Source: Pelagibius sp048268885
GTDB lineage: Bacteria > Pseudomonadota > Alphaproteobacteria > Kiloniellales > Kiloniellaceae
DNA: 64,000 bases
NCBI GenBank assembly: GCA_048268885.1
Contig: JBLWUP010000001.1
Location: forward strand, 248,001 to 312,000
Direction: 5' to 3'
In this document: one piece after another, positions 33,374 through 42,299 of the stretch
Layout: each line of letters begins with the position of its first letter
How positions within the stretch are numbered: position 1 is the stretch's first letter
Program-made: the position numbers and the translations under genes
The notes under the pieces: generated by a model
Told to the model about the DNA's origin: nothing
Database searches by the model: none
What the model saw: only the letters and a program-made list of their open reading frames with translations

Positions 33374-35794
33374 TCAGGCCTTCAGCCTCTCGTTACCTGG
33401 ATCATACAGCGGTCCGGCCACCCTTTGGGCCGCGTAATGCTCCCCGAAGGCCTCGATATCGAAGTCGCTCTCTTCGGTCAATTCCGCCGGCAGATAGCCG
33501 TAGAGCACCGTCTTGCCGACGGTCGTGCCGAAACCGGCGCTGGAAACCAGGCCGACCACCTGGCCATCCTTCAGGATGGTCTCGCCACCGAAGACCGGCA
33601 TGGCCGCCTCCACCGTGAAGGTGCAGAGCCTGCGCGCCACGCCTTCGGCCTTCTGCTGCTCCAACACCGTCCGGCCGATGAAGTCGCCCTTGGATTTCAG
33701 GTGCACGCGGAAACCGAGTCCCGCCTCGTAAGGGCTGTAGTCCGGCGTCACGTCGGCGCTCCAGTAGACGTAGCCCTTCTCCAGGCGCAGGCTTTCGATG
33801 GCGCGGTAGCCGACATCGCGGATGCCCAGCGGCGCGCCCGCCACCCGCAGCGTCTCGTAGACGTGCGCAGCGTATTCGGTCGGCACGTGCAGTTCCCAGC
33901 CCAACTCGCCGACATAGCCGATGCGGGTCGCCAGCACCGGCGCGGCGCCGATGGTGATCTGCCGCGCCGTGGCGAAGGGAAAAGCGTCGTTGGAGACGTC
34001 TTCCTCGGCGACCTGGGCCAGCACCTCGCGCGCCTTGGGGCCGCAGATGTTGACCACCGCCTTGCCGGAGGTCACCTCGATGAGGAAAGCGGAACCGTCT
34101 TTGGGCAGGTGGCTCTCGATCCAGTGGGCGTCGTGGACCCCGAAACCGCTGCCGGTGACGATGTAGAAGTGGTCCTCGCCGAGGCGCGTGACGGTCAGGT
34201 CCGCCTCGATGCCGCCCCGCTCGTTGCAGAGCTGGGTGTAGATGACCGACCCGGCGGGCTTATCCATGTTGGAAACCGCGAGACGCTGCATCGCCGCCAG
34301 GGCGCCGGGGCCGCGCAGCTCGAACTTGGAGAAGCTCGACTGGTCGATGAGGGCGACGCCCTCGCGCACTGACCGGTGCTCCTCGGCCACGTAGGGCTTC
34401 CAGTTCTGGTCGGTGAAGCCCGGCTTGTCGACCGGCTCGACGCCTTCCGGCGCGAACCAGTTGGGCCGCTCCCAGCCGTTCTTGGAGCCGTAGACCGCAC
34501 CGCGGGCCTTCAGGATCTCGTAGAGCGGGCTGCGCCGGATGCCGCGGGCCACCTCGCTCTCCTGGCCGGGGTAGCGCATCTTGTAGTGATGGGCGTAGTG
34601 CTCCACGGCGCGCGGGTACATGAAGGCGCGGGTGCCGTGGTGGTAGCTGAAGCGCCGGATGTCCAGCGGCCAGAGGTCGAGACTGGGGCGGCCTTCCAGA
34701 ATCCATTCGGCCATGATCGCCCCGGCGCCACCGCCGGCGGCGATGCCGTAGAGAAAGCCGGTGGCGACGAAGAGGTTGTCCAGCTCCGGCGCCTTGCCCA
34801 TGACGAAGTCGCCGTCGGCCGAATAGGGGATCGGGCCGTTGATGAGCTGGCGCACGCCGACGGTGTTCACCACCGGCGTCACCTCCCCCGCGTAGGTCGC
34901 CAGGGGCTCGAAGCGGTCGAAATTCTCCGGCAGCAGCTGGCGGGCGAACTCGCCGGGAATGCCGTGATCGCCGAACGGCAGGGTGCCTTCCTCGTAGCCG
35001 CCGATCACCAGGCGTCCGCCGGCATCGGGCTTGTAGTAGACCAGCCGGTCGGGATCGCGCAGGGTCGGCAGGTCCTTCGGCATGTCGGGGATCGGCTCGG
35101 TCACCAGGTACTGGTGCTCCACCGCGCAGGCGGGGATGTTCACGCCCAGCTTCTTGCCCAGCTCGCGGCTCCACATGCCGGCCGCCAGCACCACGGTCTC
35201 GGCGGTATAGCTGCCGTCGTCGGTCTGCACCTCGGTGATGCGGCCGTCGGTGACCGTGGCGTCCAGCACCTTCTTTCCCTGGACGATCTTCACGCCCTGA
35301 CGGCGCGCGCCGGCGGCGATGGCCTGGCAAAGGCTGGCCGGATCGACCTGGCCATCGGTCGGGATGAAGGCGGCGCCGAGCACGCCCTTGGGATCGATCA
35401 GCGGGAAGAGGTCATAGGCTTCCTGCGCGGAGATGACCTGCATCTCCAGGCCGAAGCTGCGCGCCATGGTGGCCAGCCGCTTTACCTCCATCATGCGGTC
35501 GGGCGAACAGGCCAGGCGCAGGCTGCCGACCTTCTTCCAGTCGATGGCCTGGCCGGTCTCCGATTCCAACCGGTCGTAGAGTTCGACCGAGCGCTGCAAC
35601 ATCCGGGTGGTATTGCGCGAGGACCGCAGCTGGCCGACGAGGCCCGCCGCGTGCCAGGTCGCCCCCTCGGTCAGCGAGGCCTTTTCCAGCAGAACGATGT
35701 CTTTTTCGCCGGCCTTGGCCAGATGGTAGGCGATGGAGCAGCCGATGATGCCGCCGCCGATGATGAGATATTTGCAGTGAGTCCCGCTCGACAC
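33374..35794 (-). CDS. FAD/GcvT dehydrogenase of the dimethylglycine/sarcosine dehydrogenase family (paralogue 2)
   Basis: 806 residues. GGGIIG is at residues 13-18 and the presumptive covalent-FAD histidine is His48 in ATWHAAGLVGQLRS. The C-terminal half has the GcvT folds (ERGGIEADLTVTRLGEDHF, KAVVNICGPKAREVL, GYRAIESLRLEKGYVYW). It is clearly homologous to the 17381-19831 gene along its whole length, including the QLRS and EHQY motifs, but distinctly diverged. Both should demethylate N-methyl amines using folate. It is first in its operon, 45 bp after the shared operator block. Confidence 0.85.
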   Translation of the reverse strand: MSSGTHCKYLIIGGGIIGCSIAYHLAKAGEKDIVLLEKASLTEGATWHAAGLVGQLRSSRNTTRMLQRSVELYDRLESETGQAIDWKKVGSLRLACSPDRMMEVKRLATMARSFGLEMQVISAQEAYDLFPLIDPKGVLGAAFIPTDGQVDPASLCQAIAAGARRQGVKIVQGKKVLDATVTDGRITEVQTDDGSYTAETVVLAAGMWSRELGKKLGVNIPACAVEHQYLVTEPIPDMPKDLPTLRDPDRLVYYKPDAGGRLVIGGYEEGTLPFGDHGIPGEFARQLLPENFDRFEPLATYAGEVTPVVNTVGVRQLINGPIPYSADGDFVMGKAPELDNLFVATGFLYGIAAGGGAGAIMAEWILEGRPSLDLWPLDIRRFSYHHGTRAFMYPRAVEHYAHHYKMRYPGQESEVARGIRRSPLYEILKARGAVYGSKNGWERPNWFAPEGVEPVDKPGFTDQNWKPYVAEEHRSVREGVALIDQSSFSKFELRGPGALAAMQRLAVSNMDKPAGSVIYTQLCNERGGIEADLTVTRLGEDHFYIVTGSGFGVHDAHWIESHLPKDGSAFLIEVTSGKAVVNICGPKAREVLAQVAEEDVSNDAFPFATARQITIGAAPVLATRIGYVGELGWELHVPTEYAAHVYETLRVAGAPLGIRDVGYRAIESLRLEKGYVYWSADVTPDYSPYEAGLGFRVHLKSKGDFIGRTVLEQQKAEGVARRLCTFTVEAAMPVFGGETILKDGQVVGLVSSAGFGTTVGKTVLYGYLPAELTEESDFDIEAFGEHYAAQRVAGPLYDPGNERLKA

Positions 35795-35838
35795 GTCCTG
35801 GTCCCCTGAAAATCATGACCAGAAAACTCTGCCGAAAA

Positions 35839-35875
35839 ACCCACATTAGTCAACGAAAAGCATGTGCTTTTGTGG
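35839..35875. promoter_or_regulatory. Shared operator, copy 2 (second dehydrogenase/kinase operon)
   Basis: ACCCACAT, GTCAACG, TGTG and TTTTGTGG occur with exactly the spacing of the block at 25105-25141; 28 of 37 positions are identical. On the minus strand CACAT-N15-ATGTG overlaps TTGAC, which could be a -35. The -10 17-18 bp downstream is weak. The site is 45 bp upstream of the dehydrogenase ATG at 35794, leaving little room for any other function. Confidence 0.65.
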
Positions 35876-35901
35876 AAATAAGCAGATGCTTGTTTGCCGA
35901 C

Positions 35902-36570
35902 CTACAACCTTGCCAAGAAATTCAAATAGCGCCCCCAAGGGCCGGTCAGGCGCAAAGGCGCGTCGGTCACGGCCAGGCAGAGACAATCCTCCCCCTCATC
36001 CGCCACCGGACGGTGGTCGATACTGTCATCGGCCATCGCCACGTCGCCGCGCCGGTAATGACCGGAGGCGTCACTGAAGCCGCCGGCCAGCAGCAGGGTG
36101 AATTCCCGGCCCTCGTGGGTGTGCTGCGGCAGGGCCGTGCCGGCCTTGATGCGCATCAGGCGGGTCTTGATCCCGGGATAGTCCGCCAGCAGGGCCGCTT
36201 CCGAAATGCCGCCCCGGGTCTTCCACGGCAAGGCGTCCAAGCTGGCGCCGAGGTAGTCGCGCAGCGGCCGCGGCACGCGCCCGTCAAAGGCACGGCTGTC
36301 CGCTACGGGGGGTGTCACGCCGAAGGAGGGCGCCTCCAGGCTTTCGGGCACCTCCAGGCGCGCCAGGGCGCGGTCCATGGCATCGGCGGCAAGCGGTTCG
36401 CCGTCCAGCGACTCAAAGAGCGCCCCGCCGAGCGCCTCCAGGCGGTCGACTTCCGCTTGGCAGTCGCGGCACAGCGACACATGGCTCGCCACGAGCAGCG
36501 CCACAGGCTCCGGCAAGGCGCCGGAAGCGTAGTCCATCAACAGTTCGGGCCAAGGATGATAGGCGGGCAT
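35902..36570 (-). CDS. chrR: Anti-sigma factor ChrR (zinc- and cupin-type)
   Basis: 222 residues. The N-terminal anti-sigma domain has the zinc motif HVSLCRDC (His-x3-Cys-x2-Cys, about residues 30-37) after the family start AYHPWPELLMDYASGALPEP. The C-terminal half is a cupin with HTHEGREFTLLLAGGFSD (about residues 155-172) and metal-ligand-like residues. In Rhodobacter sphaeroides ChrR holds RpoE inactive until singlet oxygen acts through the cupin. It overlaps sigE by ATGA. Confidence 0.9.
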   Translation of the reverse strand: MPAYHPWPELLMDYASGALPEPVALLVASHVSLCRDCQAEVDRLEALGGALFESLDGEPLAADAMDRALARLEVPESLEAPSFGVTPPVADSRAFDGRVPRPLRDYLGASLDALPWKTRGGISEAALLADYPGIKTRLMRIKAGTALPQHTHEGREFTLLLAGGFSDASGHYRRGDVAMADDSIDHRPVADEGEDCLCLAVTDAPLRLTGPWGRYLNFLARL

Positions 36571-37238
36571 CAGTCTTGTTCCTTCATCATGTCGCGCAGC
36601 TTGCGCATCGCCAGGCGGATCCGCGATTTCACGGTGCCCAGCGGCAAGTCCAATTCCTCGGCGATGACGCCGTGCGACTTGTCCTCGAAATAAGAAAGTC
36701 TCATCAGTTCGGCCTGCTCCTCCGGCAAGCGGGCGACGGCCCGCCGTACGGCCCCTTCCTGGCGCCGGCTGTGCAGGCTCTGGTCGGCCGGCGGGTCCTG
36801 CTCGCCCTGCAGGCTGGGATCCTCCGGATCGAAATCCGGCCGCGCCTCCCGGCGAATCATGTCGATCCGCCGGTTCCGCGCGATCGTGAAGATCCAGGTG
36901 CTGGCCGCCGCCTTGTCCCGGTCGTACTGACCGGCGCGGCGCCAGACCGTCAACATGACCTCCTGCGCTAGGTCTTCGGCCACTTGGCTGTCGGCCCCGC
37001 TGCGCCGCGCGAAAGCTTTCACCCGTGGCGCGAAGAGCGCAAACAGCTGCTTGAAGGCCTCACGGTCCTGGCGCGCCGCGATGGCCGCCAGCAGATCCGC
37101 CGGATCGGAGGGCAAGGGTTCTCTCTCCTTCGCAGCACGACCCGCCCGGACGCCCAGGCTGCCCTGACGATCCTCGCTCAAGGCGGCCAGTGGAACCTCA
37201 GGACGATCCTCCCAAGCTGCGGTCTGCTCCAAGCTCAT
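36570..37238 (-). CDS. rpoE: ECF sigma factor SigE/RpoE (ECF11 type, ChrR partner)
   Basis: 222 residues from the ATG at 37238. The N-terminal 65 residues are a nonconserved extension; region 2 is FKQLFALFAPRVKAFARRSG then AEDLAQEVMLTVWRRAGQYD, and region 4 is LPEEQAELMRLSYFEDKSHGVIAEELDLPLGTVKSRIRL. The YFEDKSH text is typical of the ChrR-associated ECF11 group that mounts the singlet-oxygen response. It is followed by chrR with a 1-bp stop/start overlap, and a TGATCC-containing promoter lies upstream. Confidence 0.9.
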   Translation of the reverse strand: MSLEQTAAWEDRPEVPLAALSEDRQGSLGVRAGRAAKEREPLPSDPADLLAAIAARQDREAFKQLFALFAPRVKAFARRSGADSQVAEDLAQEVMLTVWRRAGQYDRDKAAASTWIFTIARNRRIDMIRREARPDFDPEDPSLQGEQDPPADQSLHSRRQEGAVRRAVARLPEEQAELMRLSYFEDKSHGVIAEELDLPLGTVKSRIRLAMRKLRDMMKEQD

Positions 37239-37265
37239 AGCTGGTGATCCTTCGCTGACTGTCCT

Positions 37266-37294
37266 GAATACGCAGCCGGAACCCACCTGGATCA
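37266..37294 (-). promoter_or_regulatory. SigE-type promoter for sigE-chrR
   Basis: On the minus strand TGATCC (37294-37289) is followed after 17 bp by GTATTC (37271-37266). ChrR-linked sigma factors recognise TGATCC-type -35 elements, so autoregulation is expected; the -10 here is a weaker match. Confidence 0.45.
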
Positions 37295-37366
37295 CCCCTG
37301 GATACTTTGGCCCGGGTTTTAATCGGCCTTTGCCGTCAAAAGCTTTTGGTTAATACGCCTTGACGG

Positions 37367-37396
37367 TGATCCACGGCGGGCGGCCTTCCGTACTAA
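37367..37396 (+). promoter_or_regulatory. SigE-type promoter for the lipid operon
   Basis: TGATCC at 37367-37372 is followed by an 18-bp spacer and TACTAA at 37391-37396. This fits the Rhodobacter RpoE pattern (TGATCC, 18 bp, TA-rich -10). It precedes the FAD oxidase ATG at 37460 by about 60 bp. Confidence 0.5.
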
Positions 37397-37459
37397 ATGC
37401 AATCGGCCGGCAAGTACGGCCGTCCATTTCCAGCAGGCGGTACAGGGGCTCGGCGACGT

Positions 37460-38803
37460 ATGAAGATTGCAGTGGTAGGCGCGGGGATCACCGGTCTCGG
37501 GGCGGCCTGGGCGCTGTCCAGAAAGCACAGGGTGACGGTCTTCGAAGCGGGCGACTATCTGGGCGGGCATGCCAATACCCGCGTCGTGGAGGTCGGCGGC
37601 CGCTCCCTCGCCGTCGACACCGGCTTCATCGTCTATAACGAGGTGAACTACCCCCAGCTGACGCAGCTCTTTGCCCATCTGGGGGTCGAGACCCAGGCCA
37701 GCGACATGTCCTTCTCGGTCTCCCTGGACCGTGGGCGTATGGAGTACGCGGGCTCGGCAGCCGGGTTGCTGGCGCAGCCGCTCAACCTGCTGAAACCCTC
37801 CTACATCACGATGCTGCGGGAGCTGCTGCGCTTCTACCGGACGGCCCCCGCGATCCTGCAGCGGGAGCAGGACCCTCATATGACCCTCGGTGAGATGCTG
37901 GAAGCCGGCGGCTACTCCCGCGCCTTCATCGAGCGGCACATCCTGCCGATGGGCGCGGCCATCTGGTCCTCCTCCCTGAACGACATGCGCGACTTCCCGG
38001 CGCGCAGCTTCGTGCGCTTCTTCGTCAACCACGGCCTCTTTGCCCTCGGAGAGAGGACCCGTTGGCGCACGGTGACGGGCGGCAGCCGCGAGTACGTGCG
38101 CCGCCTGAGTGCTGGATTTCGGAATCGCGCACGGCTGAAGTCGCCGGTGACCGAACTGCGGCGCACGCCGGTCGGTGTTCTGCTGCGCAGTCCTTACGGC
38201 GGCGAAGAGCATTTCGACCATGTCGTCCTCGCCACCCATGCGGACCAGGCGCTGGAGATACTGGGAGAGCAGGCGAGCGAGAGTGAAAGAGACGTCCTGG
38301 GCGCCTTCCGCTATCAGCGCAACCGCGCGGTGCTGCACAGCGACGACAACTTGATGCCGCGCCGGCGGCGGGCCTGGTCGAGCTGGAACTACCTGGCGGA
38401 GACCGGCGGCGGCAACGGCGACGCGAACAGCGCCAGCAGCGTAAGCTATTGGATGAACCGGCTGCAGAACCTGCCGGTCGAGGCCCCCGTGATCGTCACC
38501 TTGAACCCGACCCAGGAGCCGGCGCCCGAGAAGACCTTCGACGAATGCTTCTACGATCATCCGCAGTTCAACGCCGCGGCCTTGCGGGCGCAAAAGCGCC
38601 TGCCCTTTATACAAGGCGTGAACCGCACCTGGTTCTGCGGCAGCTACTGCGGCAACGGATTTCACGAGGATGGCCTGCAGGCCGGCCTGTCCGTCGCAGA
38701 GGCGCTCGGCACCGCGGCCCCCTGGGCCGGCAAGGTCACCCCGGCGAGCCCCGCCGCCGGTGCCGTGCAGCCCATCATCGAAACGCTTCAAGCCGCGGAG
38801 TGA
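37460..38803 (+). CDS. FAD-dependent amine-oxidase-family oxidoreductase (UfaD-like)
   Basis: 447 residues from the ATG at 37460. The N-terminal Rossmann motif is VVGAGITGLGAAWAL; the C-terminal FAD-binding stretch is RTWFCGSYCGNGFHEDGLQAGLSVAEALG. The VDTGFIVYNEVNYPQLTQLF text is typical of the NAD(P)-binding amine oxidase next to DUF1365. In Rhodobacter sphaeroides a homologous gene in the RpoE regulon is needed to desaturate methylated fatty acids during furan fatty acid formation. It opens a five-gene operon divergent from sigE. Confidence 0.82.
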   Translation: MKIAVVGAGITGLGAAWALSRKHRVTVFEAGDYLGGHANTRVVEVGGRSLAVDTGFIVYNEVNYPQLTQLFAHLGVETQASDMSFSVSLDRGRMEYAGSAAGLLAQPLNLLKPSYITMLRELLRFYRTAPAILQREQDPHMTLGEMLEAGGYSRAFIERHILPMGAAIWSSSLNDMRDFPARSFVRFFVNHGLFALGERTRWRTVTGGSREYVRRLSAGFRNRARLKSPVTELRRTPVGVLLRSPYGGEEHFDHVVLATHADQALEILGEQASESERDVLGAFRYQRNRAVLHSDDNLMPRRRRAWSSWNYLAETGGGNGDANSASSVSYWMNRLQNLPVEAPVIVTLNPTQEPAPEKTFDECFYDHPQFNAAALRAQKRLPFIQGVNRTWFCGSYCGNGFHEDGLQAGLSVAEALGTAAPWAGKVTPASPAAGAVQPIIETLQAAE

Positions 38804-38806
38804 ACC

Positions 38807-39655
38807 TTGACCAGGCCCCTGCCCGAACCACCGTCATCGCCAGCCTCCGCGCTGTACTTCGGCAAGGTCATGCACAAACGGCTGAGGCCCTTTGAGCACC
38901 GCTTCACCTACCGGGTCTTCTCGCTTTATCTCGACCTCGACGGACTGGGCGCGCTGGACCGGAAGCTGGGCTTGTTCTCGCACAACCGCTGGAATCTCTT
39001 CAGCTTCAACGACCGCGACCACGGCCCGCGCGACGGCCGGCCGCTGCGACCCTGGATCGAGGGTCACCTGCGGCGCGCCGGCATCGACCTGGCCGGCGGC
39101 CGCCTGCGCCTGCTCTGCTACCCCCGTGTTCTCGGCTATGTCTTCAACCCGCTGACGATCTGGTTCTGCCACCACGCCGACGGCAGCCTGCGGGCAATCC
39201 TCTACGAAGTCGGCAACACCTTCGGCCAAAGCCACAGCTATCTGCTGCCCCTCGCGGCCGGGCGAGAAGACGGCCCAATTGCGCAGAGCGCCGAAAAATC
39301 GTTCTACGTCTCCCCCTTCATCGCGATGACGTCGCGCTATCATTTCCGCCTGACGGTTCCGGACGAGAAACTGGCCATCGCCATCCGCCAGGACGTGCCG
39401 CAAGGCGGGCAGCTGCTGGCACGCCAAAGCGGCCGCCGGCGAGCGCTCAGCGACCGCAACCTGCTGCTCGCCTTCTTCGCCTACCCACTGATGACCCTGA
39501 AGGTGATCGGGGCGATCCACTGGGAGGCGCTGCGCCTCTGGTTCAAGGGCGCGAAGCTCCAGCCGCGGCCTGCAGCTCCGGCGCAAGAGGTGAGCTTTGT
39601 CAGTCCGGAGGCTCCGCCAAAGGACCCGCGGGCACACCTCACCGCCGCCGAATGA
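38807..39655 (+). CDS. DUF1365 family protein
   Basis: 282 residues from a TTG start 3 bp after the oxidase stop; the next ATG at 38870 would remove the conserved ALYFGKVMHKRLRPFEHRFTYRVF region. DUF1365 members are consistently placed between an FAD amine oxidase and a cyclopropane-type synthase in singlet-oxygen regulons. Conserved segments visible include LSHNRWNLFSFNDRDHG-like text, CYPRVLGYVFNPLTIWFC and SPFIAMTSRYHFRL. Function is unknown; probably a lipid-related cofactor or binding protein. Confidence 0.85.
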   Translation: MTRPLPEPPSSPASALYFGKVMHKRLRPFEHRFTYRVFSLYLDLDGLGALDRKLGLFSHNRWNLFSFNDRDHGPRDGRPLRPWIEGHLRRAGIDLAGGRLRLLCYPRVLGYVFNPLTIWFCHHADGSLRAILYEVGNTFGQSHSYLLPLAAGREDGPIAQSAEKSFYVSPFIAMTSRYHFRLTVPDEKLAIAIRQDVPQGGQLLARQSGRRRALSDRNLLLAFFAYPLMTLKVIGAIHWEALRLWFKGAKLQPRPAAPAQEVSFVSPEAPPKDPRAHLTAAE

Positions 39656-39696
39656 GCGGAATCCCGAAGAGAAAATAGGAACGACACAGACAGCCG

Positions 39697-40935
39697 ATGG
39701 ACGCACGAACGATCAACGAATTTGAAGAGCGCCCCGGGGGGCTCGCAGAGCGCATGGTTCTGGCGCTCGCCGCGCAACTTGCCTGTGGGCGTCTGACGAT
39801 CCACCTGCCGAACGGCGGCCGCCACAGCTTCGAGGGCAAGAAAGCAGGCCCGGAGGGCGAAATTGAAGTGCGGGATCCCCGCGCGTTTCGCCGCCTGCTC
39901 AGCGGCGGCGACCTCGGCCTGGCGGAATCCTACATAGATGGCGAGTGGGAAACACCCGATCTCACAACCCTGATCGCCCTGGGCGCCGCCAACGAAGAAG
40001 TGCTCGGCCGTACCTTCGCCGGCGGCACCTGGGCGCGCTTGGCCGGCCGGTTCATCCACAACCTGCGCCCGAACACCAGGCGCGGGTCCCGCCGCAACAT
40101 CGCCGCGCACTATGACCTCGGCAACAGCTTCTACGCCACTTGGCTGGACCCCAGCATGACCTATTCGGCGGGGCTCTTCACGTCGCCGGCAGACGACGGC
40201 CTGGCCGCCGCGCAGGACCGCAAGTACCGCCGCATCGCCGCGCTGGCCGGCGTCGGCCCGGGCCAGCACGTGCTGGAAATCGGCTGCGGCTGGGGCGGCT
40301 TCTGCACCTGGGCGGCGCGCGAGATCGGCTGCCGTGTCACGGCCATCACGATCTCCCGCGAACAGTATGACTTCACGGTGGGCCGCGTGCGCTCGGAGGG
40401 GTTGGATGACAAGGTGGAGGTGCGGCTGCAGGACTACCGCGACCTGACCGGGAGCTTCGATGCCATCGTATCGATCGAAATGCTGGAAGCCGTTGGCGAG
40501 TCCTATTGGCCGGTTTATTTCCGCCAGTTGCGCAATCGCCTGCGCCCGGGCGGCAAGGCGGCCTTGCAGGTCATCACCATCGCCGACGAACATTTCGACA
40601 GCTACCGCCGCAGCGTCGACTTCATCCAGCGCTACATCTTTCCCGGCGGCATGCTGCCCTCACCCGAGAGACTGACTGGACTGACCGCCGATGCCGGACT
40701 GGAACTGGCCAGCGTCGACCGCCATGGCGATGACTACGCGCGCACCCTGCACCTGTGGCGGCAGCGCTTCGAACAGGCCTGGCCCGCCATCCACCAGGGC
40801 GGTGGGGGACGCTTCGACACCTGCTTTCGCCGCATGTGGCGCTACTACCTGGCCTACTGCGAGGCGGGCTTCCAAACCGGGCGCATCGACCTGCTGCACT
40901 TAACGCTTCAACGCGAAGCTCAGCCGCACCAATGA
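39697..40935 (+). CDS. Cyclopropane-fatty-acid-synthase-type methyltransferase
   Basis: 412 residues. The SAM motif EIGCGWGGFCTWAAREIGC lies around residues 192-210, preceded by NIAAHYDLGNSFYATWLDPSMTYSAGLF, which is diagnostic of CfaS-type enzymes. YIFPGGMLPSP follows near residue 315. These enzymes add a methylene or methyl group to unsaturated phospholipid chains; next to an FAD oxidase and DUF1365 the product could be a methylated furan-fatty-acid precursor rather than a cyclopropane. It is the third gene of the operon and overlaps the MFS gene in ATGA. Confidence 0.88.
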   Translation: MDARTINEFEERPGGLAERMVLALAAQLACGRLTIHLPNGGRHSFEGKKAGPEGEIEVRDPRAFRRLLSGGDLGLAESYIDGEWETPDLTTLIALGAANEEVLGRTFAGGTWARLAGRFIHNLRPNTRRGSRRNIAAHYDLGNSFYATWLDPSMTYSAGLFTSPADDGLAAAQDRKYRRIAALAGVGPGQHVLEIGCGWGGFCTWAAREIGCRVTAITISREQYDFTVGRVRSEGLDDKVEVRLQDYRDLTGSFDAIVSIEMLEAVGESYWPVYFRQLRNRLRPGGKAALQVITIADEHFDSYRRSVDFIQRYIFPGGMLPSPERLTGLTADAGLELASVDRHGDDYARTLHLWRQRFEQAWPAIHQGGGGRFDTCFRRMWRYYLAYCEAGFQTGRIDLLHLTLQREAQPHQ

Positions 40936-42299
40936 CCGCGACCCGCCCGCAACCCGAGGCGCTCGCCTGGCCGCGCCTGTTGGCCTACGGGCTGCCCGGG
41001 TTGCCGCTGGCGGCGCTGTTGCTGCCGCTCTTCGTCTATCTGCCGACCTTCTATGCGGAGAACCTCGGCCTGGGGCTCGGCCTGGTCGGCAGCGTTCTGC
41101 TCATCGCCCGGCTGAGCGACGTGGTCACCGACCCCCTGGTGGGATATCTCTCCGACCGCTTCGGCTGGCCGCTGGGCCGGCGGCGCAGCTGGATGCTGTT
41201 CGGGGTGCCGCTGCTGCTGGTTGCCGCCCACCGCCTCTTCCTGCCACCCGGCGAGGTCACCGCCGCCTATCTTCTCTTCTGGACCGTCGCGGCCTACCTG
41301 GGCGCCACCATGGTGCAGCTTCCCTATAGCGCCTGGGGCGCGGAGATTTCCGACGACTATCACGAACGCAGCCGTATTTCCGGCGCACGCGAAGGTTTCG
41401 TGGTCGTCGGCACGCTGCTCGCCGCCGGCCTGCCCGCTTTGCTGGCCGCCGACCTGAAAACCGCGATGGCGGTGATCGGCTGGGGCCTCGTCGCCGTATT
41501 ACCTATAGCCGTTGCCTTGGCCCTGAAGACGGTCCCCGAGGAACGTTTCCAGCGCAGCCGGCGGATCGGCTGGCGTCAGGGGACCGCGGTGCTCTATCGC
41601 AACCGGCCCTTCCGGCGGCTGCTGACCGCCTATTTCCTGAACAGCATCGCCAACGGCCTGCCGGCGACCCTGTTCCTGCTCTACGTGACCCATGTTCTGG
41701 AGAAGCCATCCTGGTCCGGACTTCTGCTTTTCGTTTACTTCGCCTGCGGGGTCGCCGCCATTCCCCTCTGGCTGAGGCTGAGCACGCGCTGGGGCAAGCA
41801 CCAGGCCTGGATCGCCGCCATGCTTCTTGCGTCAGCGGTTTTTGCGCTGGTGCCGCTTCTCGGCCCCGGAGACCACTGGTGGTTTCTCGCGGTCTGTGTC
41901 GTCACCGGCATCGGCCTGGGCGCCGACCTGACGTTGCCCGCCTCCATGCAGGCCGACGTCGTCGACCTGGACACCTTGAAGAGCGGACAGCGGCGCACCG
42001 GCATTTTCTTCGCCCTCTGGGGCATCGCGACCAAGCTGGCCCTGGCGCTGGCGGTCGGTCTCGCCTTTCCGCTGCTGGAGCTGGCGGGATATCAGGCAAA
42101 AGTGCCGGCGCAGCCGGAGGCGGCACTGCTCGCCCTGGTCTTGCTCTACAGCCTGGTGCCCGCGCTCTTCAAGCTGGCGGCCATCGCGCTTTTCCTGCGC
42201 TATCCGATCACCGCGGCCCAGCAGCAACGCATCCGGCGCCTGATCGATGCGCGCCATGGCGCCGCATGGCACGCCGCTGAGGGGAGCAACCCGCGATGA
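40932..42299 (+). CDS. MFS transporter of the GPH/MelB-like group
   Basis: 455 residues from the ATG at 40932 (overlapping the synthase stop); earlier in-frame starts are inside the synthase. About twelve membrane segments are visible. The cytoplasmic loop after helix 2, SDVVTDPLVGYLSDRFGWPLGRRRSWMLFG, is the MelB/GPH signature. Its place inside a sigma-E lipid operon suggests export or flipping of a lipid or substrate linked to the modification, though the family usually takes sugars. The last four bases overlap DUF3833. Confidence 0.82.
   Translation: MTATRPQPEALAWPRLLAYGLPGLPLAALLLPLFVYLPTFYAENLGLGLGLVGSVLLIARLSDVVTDPLVGYLSDRFGWPLGRRRSWMLFGVPLLLVAAHRLFLPPGEVTAAYLLFWTVAAYLGATMVQLPYSAWGAEISDDYHERSRISGAREGFVVVGTLLAAGLPALLAADLKTAMAVIGWGLVAVLPIAVALALKTVPEERFQRSRRIGWRQGTAVLYRNRPFRRLLTAYFLNSIANGLPATLFLLYVTHVLEKPSWSGLLLFVYFACGVAAIPLWLRLSTRWGKHQAWIAAMLLASAVFALVPLLGPGDHWWFLAVCVVTGIGLGADLTLPASMQADVVDLDTLKSGQRRTGIFFALWGIATKLALALAVGLAFPLLELAGYQAKVPAQPEAALLALVLLYSLVPALFKLAAIALFLRYPITAAQQQRIRRLIDARHGAAWHAAEGSNPR

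Noticed and set aside
37245..37250. Plus-strand TGATCC near the sigE start as a further SigE promoter
   Set aside because: No acceptable -10 lies 16-19 bp downstream; the better match for the lipid operon is at 37367-37396.
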